64,000 nt of DNA from Oceanicoccus sagamiensis (GTDB lineage: Bacteria; Pseudomonadota; Gammaproteobacteria; Pseudomonadales; Dasaniaceae), in the NCBI RefSeq assembly GCF_002117105.1, contig NZ_CP019343.1, forward strand, positions 3,224,001-3,288,000, written 5' to 3'. The stretch's first letter is position 1. Each line of letters opens with the position of its first letter. The position numbers and the translations under genes were made by a program. Under the pieces are notes generated by a model, which was not told the origin of the DNA, searched no databases, and saw only the letters and a list, made by a program, of their open reading frames with translations. This document shows positions 26,374 through 35,191 of this stretch, one piece after another.

Positions 26374-27957
26374 ATGGATAAAAGTACTCAGGTTATCAAT
26401 TTCATGGCGATTAAAAAGAATAAAAAGAACCTCCAAAAAAAGAGACTCAACAAAATTCTCAAGGTGAGTAAAATACCTGGCGGTGTAATAGAAGAGGTGC
26501 CTTCAATTGAAGTGCGTCAACTGGTTTCTAAAGCAAGGCAGGAGAATAGGGTCCAGCTTGCTGAACATCTATTATTGCAATTGATTGATCAACAGCCCAG
26601 GGACTCTAAGCCGTATCTGGCATTGCTAAATTTATATTCTGAGTATCAGTATATAAATGAGGCAGCAGAGCTGGTTGAAAAAGCCTTGCTATCTTTTCCC
26701 CGGTCAACGGCTGTTATTGAGGCTGCTTATTCTTTTTACCGATCTATTCACAAAGCGCATAAGATTTTGCCAGTTTTGGAGAAATCCATTGATAAGGTTG
26801 ATGATAAAGCCCCCTTATATCGTATACGGGCCTTCTTATATGCTGCTGATGGGCATAAGGAAGAGGCGGTTACATTCTTTAAGAAGGCCCTTGCATTGAA
26901 TAAAGCGGATATGCATTCATACATGGGGATCGTCAGGCATGATAATAAAAATTGTCCGCAGTCGCTAATAGAGACATTGCTTAAACAGTTGTCAAATAAT
27001 GACAAGCTAAGCCTTCATGAACAAGCTACTGGGTATTTTGTATTGGCCTGGTATTATGAGGGGCGTGATCAGGGCTTGTATTGGAATAATCTGCATAAGG
27101 CTAATAGTCTTGTAGCTACTGACTATTGCGGGCCAAAATCTTATCAAAATAATCACTCATTATTTAATCAGGACTTTCCAGAGCCTGCTGCCGTTGAGCG
27201 GGGTCAAGACGGTTCTTTTATTTTTATCATTGCACCTCCAAGGTCCGGCACAACCTTACTTGAGCAAATTCTTGCAGCTCACCCTGCTACCCACGGTGTG
27301 GGTGAGTCTATGAGTGTGAATTATGCTGCTTCCCAGACGGCTATACAGTTTAACCTTGGTATGAAACTAAGTGACTGGTGTTCGGAGAAAATGCCTGATC
27401 TTATCCAGTCATTTCGGCAGTACCTTTTGAATTTTCCTCTAATCAAAGAAGGAAATGAACATGTCATTATCGATAAGAGTATAGAAAATTACCTGTATGT
27501 TGGCCTTATACTAAAGGCATTTCCATCGGCCAAAATCATTCGATTAAAACGGCACCCGCTGGATACACTTCTTTCTTGTTACCACCAGTTTTTTGCTAGC
27601 GGTTATGACCACTTGTTTAATTTAGATTCGCTGGGTAAATATTATGTGGATTTTCAACGGCAAATGGATTATTGGGAAGATGCTTTTCCCGGAAAAATAC
27701 ATACGGTGAAGTACGAAAACCTGGTAAGTCAGCAAGAACAAGAAATAGCGAAACTTCTGGAATACTGTCAGTTGCCCTGGGATGACGCCTGCCTTCAGCA
27801 CCACTTGTCCGTATCTAATGTTATTACCGCAAGCAGTATTCAGGTAAAAGCACCAGTGCATACCAATGCGATTGCCAAATGGGAGCAACATAAAGAGCAG
27901 CTTCAGTCAGTGGCAGCCATTATTAACAGCCAATACCCCATTGCTGAGTATGAATGA
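26374..27957 (+). CDS. TPR-repeat sulfotransferase
   Basis: A 527-residue protein. The N-terminal half (about 50-230) has TPR-like helical pairs (LLLQLIDQQPRDSKPYLALLNLYSEYQYINEAAELVEKAL lies in it). The C-terminal half is a PAPS-dependent sulfotransferase with the 5'-phosphosulfate loop FIIAPPRSGTTLLEQILAAHP and the 3'-phosphate-binding segment IIRLKRHPLDTLLSCYHQFF. TPR-sulfotransferases of marine proteobacteria are predicted to sulfate proteins or glycans; the substrate is unknown. A second Met at codon 11 (MAIKKN) is an alternative start. Codon use is more AT-rich than that of surrounding core genes, hinting at transfer. Confidence 0.82.
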   Translation: MDKSTQVINFMAIKKNKKNLQKKRLNKILKVSKIPGGVIEEVPSIEVRQLVSKARQENRVQLAEHLLLQLIDQQPRDSKPYLALLNLYSEYQYINEAAELVEKALLSFPRSTAVIEAAYSFYRSIHKAHKILPVLEKSIDKVDDKAPLYRIRAFLYAADGHKEEAVTFFKKALALNKADMHSYMGIVRHDNKNCPQSLIETLLKQLSNNDKLSLHEQATGYFVLAWYYEGRDQGLYWNNLHKANSLVATDYCGPKSYQNNHSLFNQDFPEPAAVERGQDGSFIFIIAPPRSGTTLLEQILAAHPATHGVGESMSVNYAASQTAIQFNLGMKLSDWCSEKMPDLIQSFRQYLLNFPLIKEGNEHVIIDKSIENYLYVGLILKAFPSAKIIRLKRHPLDTLLSCYHQFFASGYDHLFNLDSLGKYYVDFQRQMDYWEDAFPGKIHTVKYENLVSQQEQEIAKLLEYCQLPWDDACLQHHLSVSNVITASSIQVKAPVHTNAIAKWEQHKEQLQSVAAIINSQYPIAEYE

Positions 27958-27992
27958 CTATGATCGCTTAACTAACGTTAGGGAGGTCGGCA

Positions 27993-29024
27993 TTATGGTG
28001 TGGACAGGGGGGTAATCAGATCTAGCTCATTCCACATCATCTTTTTAAAGGTCTCCATCCGAGGTCCTGAAGTATCTCTATCTGGCCTCATGACAATGTG
28101 GTCTGTTGGACTTGCCTTTTTATCCAGCCAAATACTCCACATACCGGTGGCTTCATTGGGCACGAGGGAGTATCTCATATCGATAACCCGAACTGGGTTG
28201 TTCGGGTCAACCGCTAAAAAGCCTTTAGAAAACCATTCGAAGCGGGCGAGGTCTTTGGCTTGTTGGGAGTTTTTGTCTAACCAGGGTAGGTCGCGGTCTA
28301 TATCGAGCTTTGGAATAAATTGGCCTGGGTAGATGGTGGGTGTGGCGGAGGCTCTGACACCATCGGTAAAGTAGCCTTCATCAATTTCGTATATTACCTT
28401 CCATAATAATATATTGCCGAAGGTGGGTTTGGCTTCCATGCGGATAGGGCTATGGCCTCGTTGCTGGGCCAGCTGCTCTCCGATTTGGGTTACGCGGTAG
28501 TTCTGGAATATGCCCAGGCTTTGGTAAGCGATAATCCAGCAGAGGGCAATACGTGCCAATGCCGGGGCTTTTTTTCTGACAGTGAATACGGCCAATATCA
28601 CTAGCGGTACTGTAAATAAGGGGTCAATAATTGAAATGGTATTCCAGGCAAAGCGTTCATTGCTGAATGGCCATAATAACTGTGTGCCATAACTGGTACA
28701 GGCATCTAACAAGCCATGTGTGGCGTAACCCAATGTACAAAATAGATAGGTGAGTTTAAAGCTGATTTGCCAACGCTTGGCCCAGATAACATAAAACACC
28801 ATGGCGCAGATAAGGCCGCCAATGGGGATAAAGAATAAAGAGTGGGTAAATTGGCGATGAAATTCCAGTGACATCAATGGGTCAGTACTGGACCGAATTA
28901 ATGTATCGAGGTCCGGTGCCATGCCTGACAGAGCGCCAAACACGGTGGCTGCGAGAATGTGTTTTTTCTGGCTTAGGGCCTGCGGTATGGTGGCACCGAG
29001 TACACCCTGACTTAAAGGATCCAT
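27993..29024 (-). CDS. Membrane-bound metal-dependent hydrolase, YdjM/DUF457 family
   Basis: A 343-residue membrane protein starting MDPLSQGVLGATIPQAL. The conserved metal-site motifs of the family are present: SGMAPDLDTL, HRQFTHSLFF and GYATHGLLDACTSYGTQLLWPF. Four or five hydrophobic segments lie in the first 175 residues, followed by a soluble C-terminal region. YdjM in Escherichia coli is an SOS-regulated inner-membrane protein; the substrate of the family is unknown. It stands alone between the sulfotransferase (convergent) and the HNH gene. Confidence 0.85.
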   Translation of the reverse strand: MDPLSQGVLGATIPQALSQKKHILAATVFGALSGMAPDLDTLIRSSTDPLMSLEFHRQFTHSLFFIPIGGLICAMVFYVIWAKRWQISFKLTYLFCTLGYATHGLLDACTSYGTQLLWPFSNERFAWNTISIIDPLFTVPLVILAVFTVRKKAPALARIALCWIIAYQSLGIFQNYRVTQIGEQLAQQRGHSPIRMEAKPTFGNILLWKVIYEIDEGYFTDGVRASATPTIYPGQFIPKLDIDRDLPWLDKNSQQAKDLARFEWFSKGFLAVDPNNPVRVIDMRYSLVPNEATGMWSIWLDKKASPTDHIVMRPDRDTSGPRMETFKKMMWNELDLITPLSTP

Positions 29025-29058
29025 GGCTATGCTCTTATTGATGTACTGGCATTATACG

Positions 29059-29415
29059 CTAAAACGGAACCGGTAGATGATCGGGCTGGCTGATATGTTG
29101 CCGGGCTACCCAGCGGCAATGCTTGTTTAAGGCTTTATTCTGCCTGAGTTGCTTAACCGTATTGAGTTCTTTGGCCAGGGTCATTTCAGTAAATAGGGTA
29201 TGTATACCGGTATGGCATTGCCGGCAGATATAGATACCAGCAGCGAGTTGCTGGCGTTTATAGTGCTTTTTAAAAAAGCTGCGCCGGTGCATTTTTTTGG
29301 GAATCAGGTGATGGAAGGTTAAGTTGGTTTGTCGTTGGCACAGAGGGCAGCTACCGACTTGAGCGCCGCGCCTTTGATGTTCGACCTCATTGTCTGGATC
29401 AGTTAGCTTGTCCAT
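29059..29415 (-). CDS. HNH-type endonuclease-like protein
   Basis: The start is taken at the ATG at 29415 (MDKLTDPDNEVEHQRRG), giving about 118 residues; longer readings would be out-of-frame sequence of the upstream gene. It has a zinc-binding pair CPLCQRQ, the HNH core TFHHLIPKKMHRRSFFKKHYKRQQ and a second Cys pair ICRQCHTGIHTLF. The gene overlaps the end of the next gene upstream by 17 bp, so the two form a coupled pair. HNH proteins of this size may act in DNA repair or as remnants of mobile elements. The role here is unknown. Confidence 0.75.
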   Translation of the reverse strand: MDKLTDPDNEVEHQRRGAQVGSCPLCQRQTNLTFHHLIPKKMHRRSFFKKHYKRQQLAAGIYICRQCHTGIHTLFTEMTLAKELNTVKQLRQNKALNKHCRWVARQHISQPDHLPVPF

Positions 29416-29878
29416 ATAAAAACCACGCAGGTGTTGCTCGTTTGGTCCAGCGGGCAAAGCTGGCTTTGTCCTGACAATAAAACTGCCGATAGGCGGCCAC
29501 CGCGTTATCAGGCTGCTTGTAGCTGTCAGGCATAGCTTGGGCAAAGGGTAGCAAACCGTTGCGCTCAAAACGGTGGGGCTCAATAGCTTTTAATACGGCG
29601 ATAGAGGCATGATCTTTAGGTTTGTTATAGCGCCATCGGTACTCGGTGTTTAGGGCTTGGGTTAAATAGCACAACCATTCAAAATTATCATAGGACTGCT
29701 CTGCCCACAGTACGCAGGGGTGTTTGATATGGGTGGATTTATAGGGCGTGGCAATGGCTTTTTTGTTCAGCGCGGTACACAGGATTTGCACGCTTTCAAG
29801 AATCATTTTTGCCACATGTTTATCACAGTGATATTGGGCACAGCGTTCAATATTATCGTCTAGCACAAAGATGTTCAT
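29399..29878 (-). CDS. Pyr_excise-family protein (phage-like pyrimidine dimer glycosylase relative)
   Basis: A 159-residue protein beginning MNIFVLDDNIERCAQYHCDKHVAKMILE, with PYKSTHIKHPCVLWAEQSYDNFEWL, LPFAQAMPDSYK and FARWTKRATPAWF. This pattern is found in a phage and bacterial family often annotated as pyrimidine-dimer DNA glycosylase (Pyr_excise). Enzymatic proof for this subgroup is not known to me. Its 17-bp overlap with the HNH gene suggests a two-gene DNA-processing unit of possible phage origin. Confidence 0.7.
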   Translation of the reverse strand: MNIFVLDDNIERCAQYHCDKHVAKMILESVQILCTALNKKAIATPYKSTHIKHPCVLWAEQSYDNFEWLCYLTQALNTEYRWRYNKPKDHASIAVLKAIEPHRFERNGLLPFAQAMPDSYKQPDNAVAAYRQFYCQDKASFARWTKRATPAWFLYGQAN

Positions 29879-30118
29879 AAGGTACTTACGTGGCAGAGCG
29901 CTAGGCAGATTGTATTAAATGGGCTTATAACGCAATAAGATTTAATAACCGCTTTTAATAAAGCAGGGGCGCTGTGACGCCATCCTGCCACAATCTATGG
30001 TAGGGAATAGGGGGCTTCAATAATTATTGACTCGATCAAGGTGGGGATTTTACTGCTAGAAGTGTCTTATTACATACAAGGCTATTTTGTGCAGTATTTC
30101 GGTAGAGAGGCTCTTCCT

Positions 30119-30409
30119 ATGTCAACAATGTTAAACCCTGGTATCCCCAATACCATCAAACCCGCTTTTTTACGGTCCATGGCTAGCAAGAAGTATATTC
30201 AGGGCTATACCACGATTGAGTTAATGACTCAGGCCAAAACAGAGGGCGAATGCCTTATGATTGCGGCGGTCTCTTTGTTTGACGTCAAACATGGGGCGTT
30301 TTATTCCGCGATGAGTGAGCAAGAGGCTGGTTTTGTTAAGGGCTGCCATAGCGTGGTCAGGCAGTTTCTCGAAGAGGCTAATATTCCCTCTGATACACTG
30401 TCGGTATAA
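30119..30409 (+). CDS. Small protein of unknown function
   Basis: A 96-residue protein (MSTMLNPGIPNTIKPAFLRS). The start at 30119 is chosen because GAGAGG stands at good spacing before it; the longer frame from 30041 lacks such support. There is no signal peptide or membrane helix, and the composition is ordinary. I do not recognise a family. It converges with the receiver-like gene (stops 32 bp apart). Confidence 0.5.
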   Translation: MSTMLNPGIPNTIKPAFLRSMASKKYIQGYTTIELMTQAKTEGECLMIAAVSLFDVKHGAFYSAMSEQEAGFVKGCHSVVRQFLEEANIPSDTLSV

Positions 30410-30441
30410 CTTCTTTTCTACCTTGCATCAGAGGGGGCTAT

Positions 30442-31644
30442 TTAGAATAACTCAATATCCGACCCGGCCACTGCCTGTAATTTATGTTCTTCCCGTTCGA
30501 TATCTTTTACCTGACTGATTTTTTTGGCGTTTTGTAAGGTTTCTTCAATGCCGCTAATTAAACCTTCAAAGTGCTTGTCGATATGCAGGCCTTCAGAAAA
30601 TACCTGATTGGATTTTTGTACGCAGCCGCCCACGGTATTAAGTACAAACTTTTCCTGTTCTTCATTTAACAACAGTAGTGGAATATTACTCTCAATATTC
30701 TCTGCCATATTTTCAACCACATCGACAATTTTTAGCATCACGCCCTGAAACTCACCTTCAATGTCTTTCATTACTTCAGCGACGCTGCAAGAGAGTTGTT
30801 CCAGTGCCTGTTTTTCATTCTCCAATTGGATATGTTCATCCAGTGCATGGACTTTGGCATCCAGACCTTGCAATAGGGTAAAGGTATTGTCTTTTACCAG
30901 TCCGTATAATATTTCATCTTCCGGCATATTGCGGATAAGCAATGAGATGCTGCCGTAGTTGACCACTGTACGTTGACCAAAGTCGTAGTAGCGCCCGTGG
31001 TCTTTCAGTTTATCGAGCAGTTCTGATTCCAGCGTGCGCTGCATGCCGTTATTGGTCATATTATGGGTGCCAAATTCACTGCGCAGTTGCAGGCTGCAAT
31101 GCAGGCCGTATTCTTCAATGGTTTGAAAAAATACCAGACCAAGCTGGCTGAGGTCGTCACAGCCCTGAATTTTTAATAAAAACTGAATATTTTGGCCCAG
31201 ATTGCTGGACTCTTTCATGGCCGACATGGCAGCGCTTTGTGCCTGTTGGATATTGAGTTTGAGTTCGGAGTCGGCTACCTGATGGTAGATCTCACTGACA
31301 AAGCGGGTACTGATGCTGTCGATAGAATCACCGATTTGGATAATATCGCTAAAGCCAGCTTCGATTGTATCTATCTTGCTCTGTAGCGAAATGTCCTCAT
31401 CCACCATAATGACAATTGGAATGCCTTGTGGTGAGAAGTGGTTTTTAACATCACTATAAAAGTCGTTATCCCAGGCGGGGTTGCTGGGTTGGTCAATCAC
31501 AACTAAGCGAATGGTGTCGTTATCTTGATCTGCGATCAGCTTCTCTGGCGTTTCTGCCACCAGTGGCGCGAAGACATTTTTATCGCAGTATGACGCTATC
31601 TGTTGAGGGGCGCAGCTAATAACGCCAATTCCATACTCTTGCAT
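30442..31644 (-). CDS. Response-regulator-like protein with degenerate receiver and helical C-terminus
   Basis: About 400 residues. The start is placed at 31644, where GGAGTAAGC precedes ATG (MQEYGIGVISCAPQQI). The N-terminal 120 residues follow a receiver-like pattern (RLVVIDQPSNP at the phospho-site strand, PIVIMVDEDISLQSKIDTIEAGFSDIIQIG), with an Asp in VVIDQP that could accept phosphate but without the usual acidic pair at the start. The rest is helical with a GAF-like middle (about 150-270) and a coiled coil, and lacks a DNA-binding or GGDEF domain. Probably a signalling scaffold; function unknown. Confidence 0.55.
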   Translation of the reverse strand: MQEYGIGVISCAPQQIASYCDKNVFAPLVAETPEKLIADQDNDTIRLVVIDQPSNPAWDNDFYSDVKNHFSPQGIPIVIMVDEDISLQSKIDTIEAGFSDIIQIGDSIDSISTRFVSEIYHQVADSELKLNIQQAQSAAMSAMKESSNLGQNIQFLLKIQGCDDLSQLGLVFFQTIEEYGLHCSLQLRSEFGTHNMTNNGMQRTLESELLDKLKDHGRYYDFGQRTVVNYGSISLLIRNMPEDEILYGLVKDNTFTLLQGLDAKVHALDEHIQLENEKQALEQLSCSVAEVMKDIEGEFQGVMLKIVDVVENMAENIESNIPLLLLNEEQEKFVLNTVGGCVQKSNQVFSEGLHIDKHFEGLISGIEETLQNAKKISQVKDIEREEHKLQAVAGSDIELF

Positions 31645-31968
31645 GCTTACTCCTTTAATCCAGTCCATCTATCTGGCCGCCTTTATGCTACAGGTATCGC
31701 TTAAGGCGTCTTTATTTATCCTTTCCTTACCATAGGTTTTCTGGGGGCGATTGCCATAGGTATTTATCCTTATAGGTCGAAAGTACAGTAATTTCAAACT
31801 TATTGGTTGATTTTTAACCGGCGGGTGTGGTTAGGCATCTTTGTTGGGATGAATATGCATTTTTGTCATTGTTGTCAGAATTGTTAATTCTTTTTGTCAT
31901 TAGCGCTCTGTAGCCCGCCCTGGGTGATCCCCATACTGGTACTCACTGTATTGCATAGAGAAACCGGT
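31645..31968. other. Gene-free gap before the TIR-like gene
   Basis: About 320 bp, AT-rich, between divergent genes. It contains two CCATAGGT copies (near 31730 and 31754) and the repeated segment TTTTTGTCATT (near 31861 and 31891). The frame of the TIR-like gene is open back to 31894 but without codons matching the family, so most of the gap is probably promoter. Confidence 0.4.
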
Positions 31969-32451
31969 ATGGCGGCCGTAAAAATTTTTGTCAGTTTTGA
32001 TATTGAAAATGATGAAGTTGAAAAACAGTTATTTGAGGGGGGGATGATTCAATCGTGCCTTACGTTGAAGTTGCTTGCCTGGTCAGCTCCGTCATCGATA
32101 AAGCCCAGTCGCTGGCAGGCAATTGTGAAAGACAAGATAAACCTCTGCCAGTTGTTAATTGTGCTCTCTGGAAAGCATATGGCCACAGCGACCAATGTCA
32201 GTCAGGAGATTGCTATGGCCAGAGCTTTAAGTGTACCGGTATTTGGCGTTTATATCAGTGGTGCCGGGCGGGGTGATGTATTACCAGAGGGTTTGGCATT
32301 AAGCCGCACGATTGAGCGTGAGTGGAGCCGGATAGACGAAGCGATAAGGCTGGCTTTGCGTGAAGGGCGCAATAATCCTCGCCCGTTAGCGTCGGTAAGC
32401 CGTTATCAAAAAGCGGTTAGCTGTCAAAAAAACCTTGGTCAAAAATGTTAA
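31969..32451 (+). CDS. ThsB-like TIR-domain protein (MTH538 type)
   Basis: With the start at the ATG at 31969, the protein has 160 residues. The sequence KIFVSFDIENDE, then WQAIVKDKINLCQLLIVLSGKH, then ATNVSQEIAMARALSVPVFGVYISG follows the MTH538/ThsB-like TIR family (PF08937), with E80 in SQEIAMA at the position of the conserved catalytic or structural glutamate. ThsB proteins of Thoeris anti-phage systems make cyclic ADP-ribose-type signals. No ThsA-like effector is adjacent: neighbours are a receiver-like gene and a frameshifted SDR. It could be an orphan signal generator or an unrelated TIR-fold protein. The last 30 residues are basic and not conserved-looking. Confidence 0.68.
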   Translation: MAAVKIFVSFDIENDEVEKQLFEGGMIQSCLTLKLLAWSAPSSIKPSRWQAIVKDKINLCQLLIVLSGKHMATATNVSQEIAMARALSVPVFGVYISGAGRGDVLPEGLALSRTIEREWSRIDEAIRLALREGRNNPRPLASVSRYQKAVSCQKNLGQKC

Positions 32452-32534
32452 ATTTTTATGTATTTACTGTCATTTATTCCTGTCGGAAAGCCGCGCATGA
32501 TTAACACTGCGTTGCCAAACAGTGAGGTAAGAGA

Positions 32535-33553
32535 ATGACAATTTGTTATAACCAGCAGGTCGCGATTGTAACAGGGGGAGCTACGGGTCTGGGTCGTGCC
32601 CATGCGATGGCATTAGCAGCACGGGGTGCCAGGGTGGTGGTCAATGACCTGTATGGGGCTGAGCAGGTGGTGGCGGATATTCAGGCTTTAGGCGGGACTG
32701 CGATGGCCGATCACGCCAATGTGTCACAACCAGGCCAGGTGACTGCGATGGTAGAGCGGGCGCTAGCGCAGTGGGACCGTATTGATATATTGGTCAATAC
32801 CACGGCACAGTCACGAGGCCAGAGCTTTTCAAAAATGAGCCTTGAAGATTTTAGTCTGGTGATCGATGCCAATTTAATGGGGCCGTGACCTGTTGTAAAG
32901 CGGTTTGGGAGGTAATGAAGAGGCAGAATTATGGCCGTATTCTGATGCTGACTTCGTCGACGGGTGTTTATGGCAATTATGGTCATGCCAACGATGGTGT
33001 TGCCAATATGGGGCTAATAGGTTTGATGCATGCACTGCATCTTGAAGGCGTACGCTACGGTATTCGGGTCAATACCTTGTCGCCGGTGGTTAGCTCGCAG
33101 CCCTTGGGTGGCCTGATTGATGATAGCTATCGTCCTGCAGATTCAATCGCATCGATTACCGCAGCTATGATGTATTTGGTCAGTGATCAGGCGCCAGCGC
33201 GGTTTAGTTTGTCGGCTGGGGAAGGGTGTTATAGCGCAAGCCGTACCTATGAGACGGAGGGTATTCATCTATCGCCCAAAGCACAAACGCCTGAGCGGAT
33301 TAGCCAGCAGCTCAATAAGATCATTGACCCGCAAGGTCAGCTGGGTTTGCAGCAAAGTGCTGAGCTGGCGATGCGGTTTATTTCTCTGGCTAAAAAAGCC
33401 AAGTGTTCTATTTTCTCCAGAATGCCTGAGTCGCGCTTGCAGGGCGCAATCACCAGTTTTAGTAAAGCGGACAGTCCTAAGCAAGAGGCACAAGCCTGTC
33501 CCAAGGCAAGTAGTCGGTTTTTATCACGTTTATGGCGCACCCATGGCGGCTAA
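32535..33553 (+). pseudogene. Short-chain dehydrogenase, frameshifted and catalytically degenerate
   Basis: Two frames make one SDR of about 340 residues. The first (32535-32888) has VAIVTGGATGLGRAHAMALAARG and ends after NLMGP; the second continues from 32885 with VTCCKAVWEVMKRQNYGRILMLTSSTG. A single extra base in the GGGGCC stretch at 32879-32884 would join them. It resembles the 3-hydroxyacyl-CoA dehydrogenase SDR of multifunctional type-2 enzymes. Key residues are lost besides the frameshift: NNAG is NTTA, and the YxxxK position reads D-G-V-A-N. So even a repaired protein would probably not be a normal dehydrogenase. Confidence 0.8.
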
Positions 33554-33687
33554 CAGCCTGTCAAAAGTGTTAAATATTTTTGTCACTTTTGCTCTGGGTT
33601 AATGGTGTTGGATCAGACATGATATGTCGCGCATTTTTGTGTTAGCCAAACTATTTGAAGATGTTGTTCGGGTTGAGGGCTAAGTGT

Positions 33688-34287
33688 ATGAGTAAAAAAA
33701 TAAATAATGTAGCGGTTATTGGTGCAGGCACCCGGGGGTATCAAATTGCTCTGCACGGGGCGATCAAGGGATTTAGCGTTAAATGCACTGATATTAATGC
33801 GGTTAGCCTGGTCAGGGCCGATGCCTTTGTCGACGACTATTTGGTCGAGCAAATCGCCAACGGTGATTTAACGCCGGAGCAGGTTAAGCAGGTACGTGGG
33901 CGTATTGTTTTTGTGAATAGTTTGGAAGAAGCGGTGCAGGAGGCGGATCTGGTGATTGAAGCCATCGTAGAAGATCTTGAGATCAAACGTGATTTATTTT
34001 GCCAGTTGGACCGCCTGACACCTCCGCATACTATTTTAGCCTCTAATAGCGCCGCTATTGCCAGTTCCAATTTTGCCGCTGCAACCACCCGCCCTGATCA
34101 AGTTCTAAACCTGCATTTTTTTAATCCGGCGCTGGCCGTAAAAATGGCTGAAGTGGTACAGGAAGCGCATGTATCCGATAAGACCACAGCGGCGGTGATG
34201 GCTTTTTGCGAGGATTTAGATAAAGAGGCGGTACATGTCAGCGGTGGCTATGGGGGTTTTACAGTGCAGTCAGGCCACCATCAATAG
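33688..34287 (+). pseudogene. Truncated 3-hydroxyacyl-CoA dehydrogenase (NAD-binding domain only)
   Basis: From the ATG at 33688, about 199 residues match the N-terminal domain of FadB/PaaH-type dehydrogenases: VAVIGAGTRGYQIALHGA (normally GxMGxGIA), LVIEAIVEDLEIKRDLFCQLD, ILASNSAAI and HFFNPALAVKMAEVV. The sequence stops at VSGGYGGFTVQ, where intact enzymes continue with the NR motif and the C-terminal dimerisation domain. The last 29 bases are the 3' end of the convergent SDR gene, so a deletion or rearrangement joined the two. The surviving domain has substitutions in its cofactor loop and is probably non-functional. Confidence 0.8.
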
Positions 34288-35014
34288 CAATAGCCTGGCC
34301 GTTCATATAGCTATTGTAATCTGAGCAAACCCACAGCATGGTATTCACCACTTCGTCCATAGTTCCTAAGCGCTTCATCGGGTTGGCCGCGGCTAAGCGG
34401 TCCTTTTTAACGCTGGAGTTTTTATCAAACTCATCCACCATCGGGCTATCGATAAACGATGGGCATAAACAATTAACCCGGATGCCATAGCGGGCATATT
34501 CCAAGCCTGCGCTGCGGGTCATACCGGTAACCGCGTGTTTGGCGGCGGCATAGGCCGAGGCACCCGGCGCACCAAAAATACCTGCGGCGGATGACATATT
34601 AAGAATAACACCTGAACCCTGTTGCTGCATTTTTTGCAGCTCATATTTCATCGACAGAAAAACACCGCGGCCATTAATAGTGAGTTGGCTGTCGATATCG
34701 TCTATGGCGATATCGGCTAATTTATTTTGTGGGTGCAGTATGCCGGCATTGTTAATGGCCACATCAATACGGCCAAAGTGTTGGTAGGCTTGTTCGGTAA
34801 AGCGTTCAATCTCTTCAGGGTTGGCGACATTGCATTGGCCGATAAAGCACTCGACAGGTAGCGTGTCTTGCAGACTTTTGAGGTTGTCATAGTTAATATC
34901 AGACAGTGCAAGAGAAGCACCTGCTTCGGCAAATTTTTCTGCGGCCAGTCTGCCCATACCGCCACCGGCACCCGTGATTAATACGACTTTATTGCTGTAG
35001 TCCAGAGTGATCAT
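34259..35014 (-). CDS. SDR-family oxidoreductase
   Basis: A 251-residue classical short-chain dehydrogenase with all motifs: TGAGGGMGR cofactor loop, NNAGI, the catalytic serine in NMSSAAG, YAAAK (Y and K of the active site) and RVNCLCPSFIDSPM. The preference between NAD and NADP cannot be settled, although an Asp after the second strand (LSDINYDN) favours NAD. The substrate is unknown. Its 3' end overlaps the truncated dehydrogenase on the other strand by 29 bp. Confidence 0.93.
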   Translation of the reverse strand: MITLDYSNKVVLITGAGGGMGRLAAEKFAEAGASLALSDINYDNLKSLQDTLPVECFIGQCNVANPEEIERFTEQAYQHFGRIDVAINNAGILHPQNKLADIAIDDIDSQLTINGRGVFLSMKYELQKMQQQGSGVILNMSSAAGIFGAPGASAYAAAKHAVTGMTRSAGLEYARYGIRVNCLCPSFIDSPMVDEFDKNSSVKKDRLAAANPMKRLGTMDEVVNTMLWVCSDYNSYMNGQAIAIDGGLTAL

Positions 35015-35092
35015 GCCAGGCTTTCCCTTGGTTATCTTCTGCTGTTATTCCCGTGTAGGCGTGAATCTGGTTTCCAGTCTTCGCACCGGGGC

Positions 35093-35162
35093 CTAGGGTG
35101 GATTATAATCCACCGCTTATGACTGCTCTGGGCTGGGTGTTGGTGGATTATAATCCACCCTA
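35093..35162. repeat. 70-bp REP pair, copy 3
   Basis: Two GGTGGATTATAATCCACC palindromes in inverted orientation between the SDR and the APH-like gene. The left outer end reads CTAGGG instead of GTAGGG; the right end is canonical (CCCTACGG). Confidence 0.9.
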
Positions 35163-35191
35163 CGGTCAGGGCAGTCGGGGATAACGGGTTG

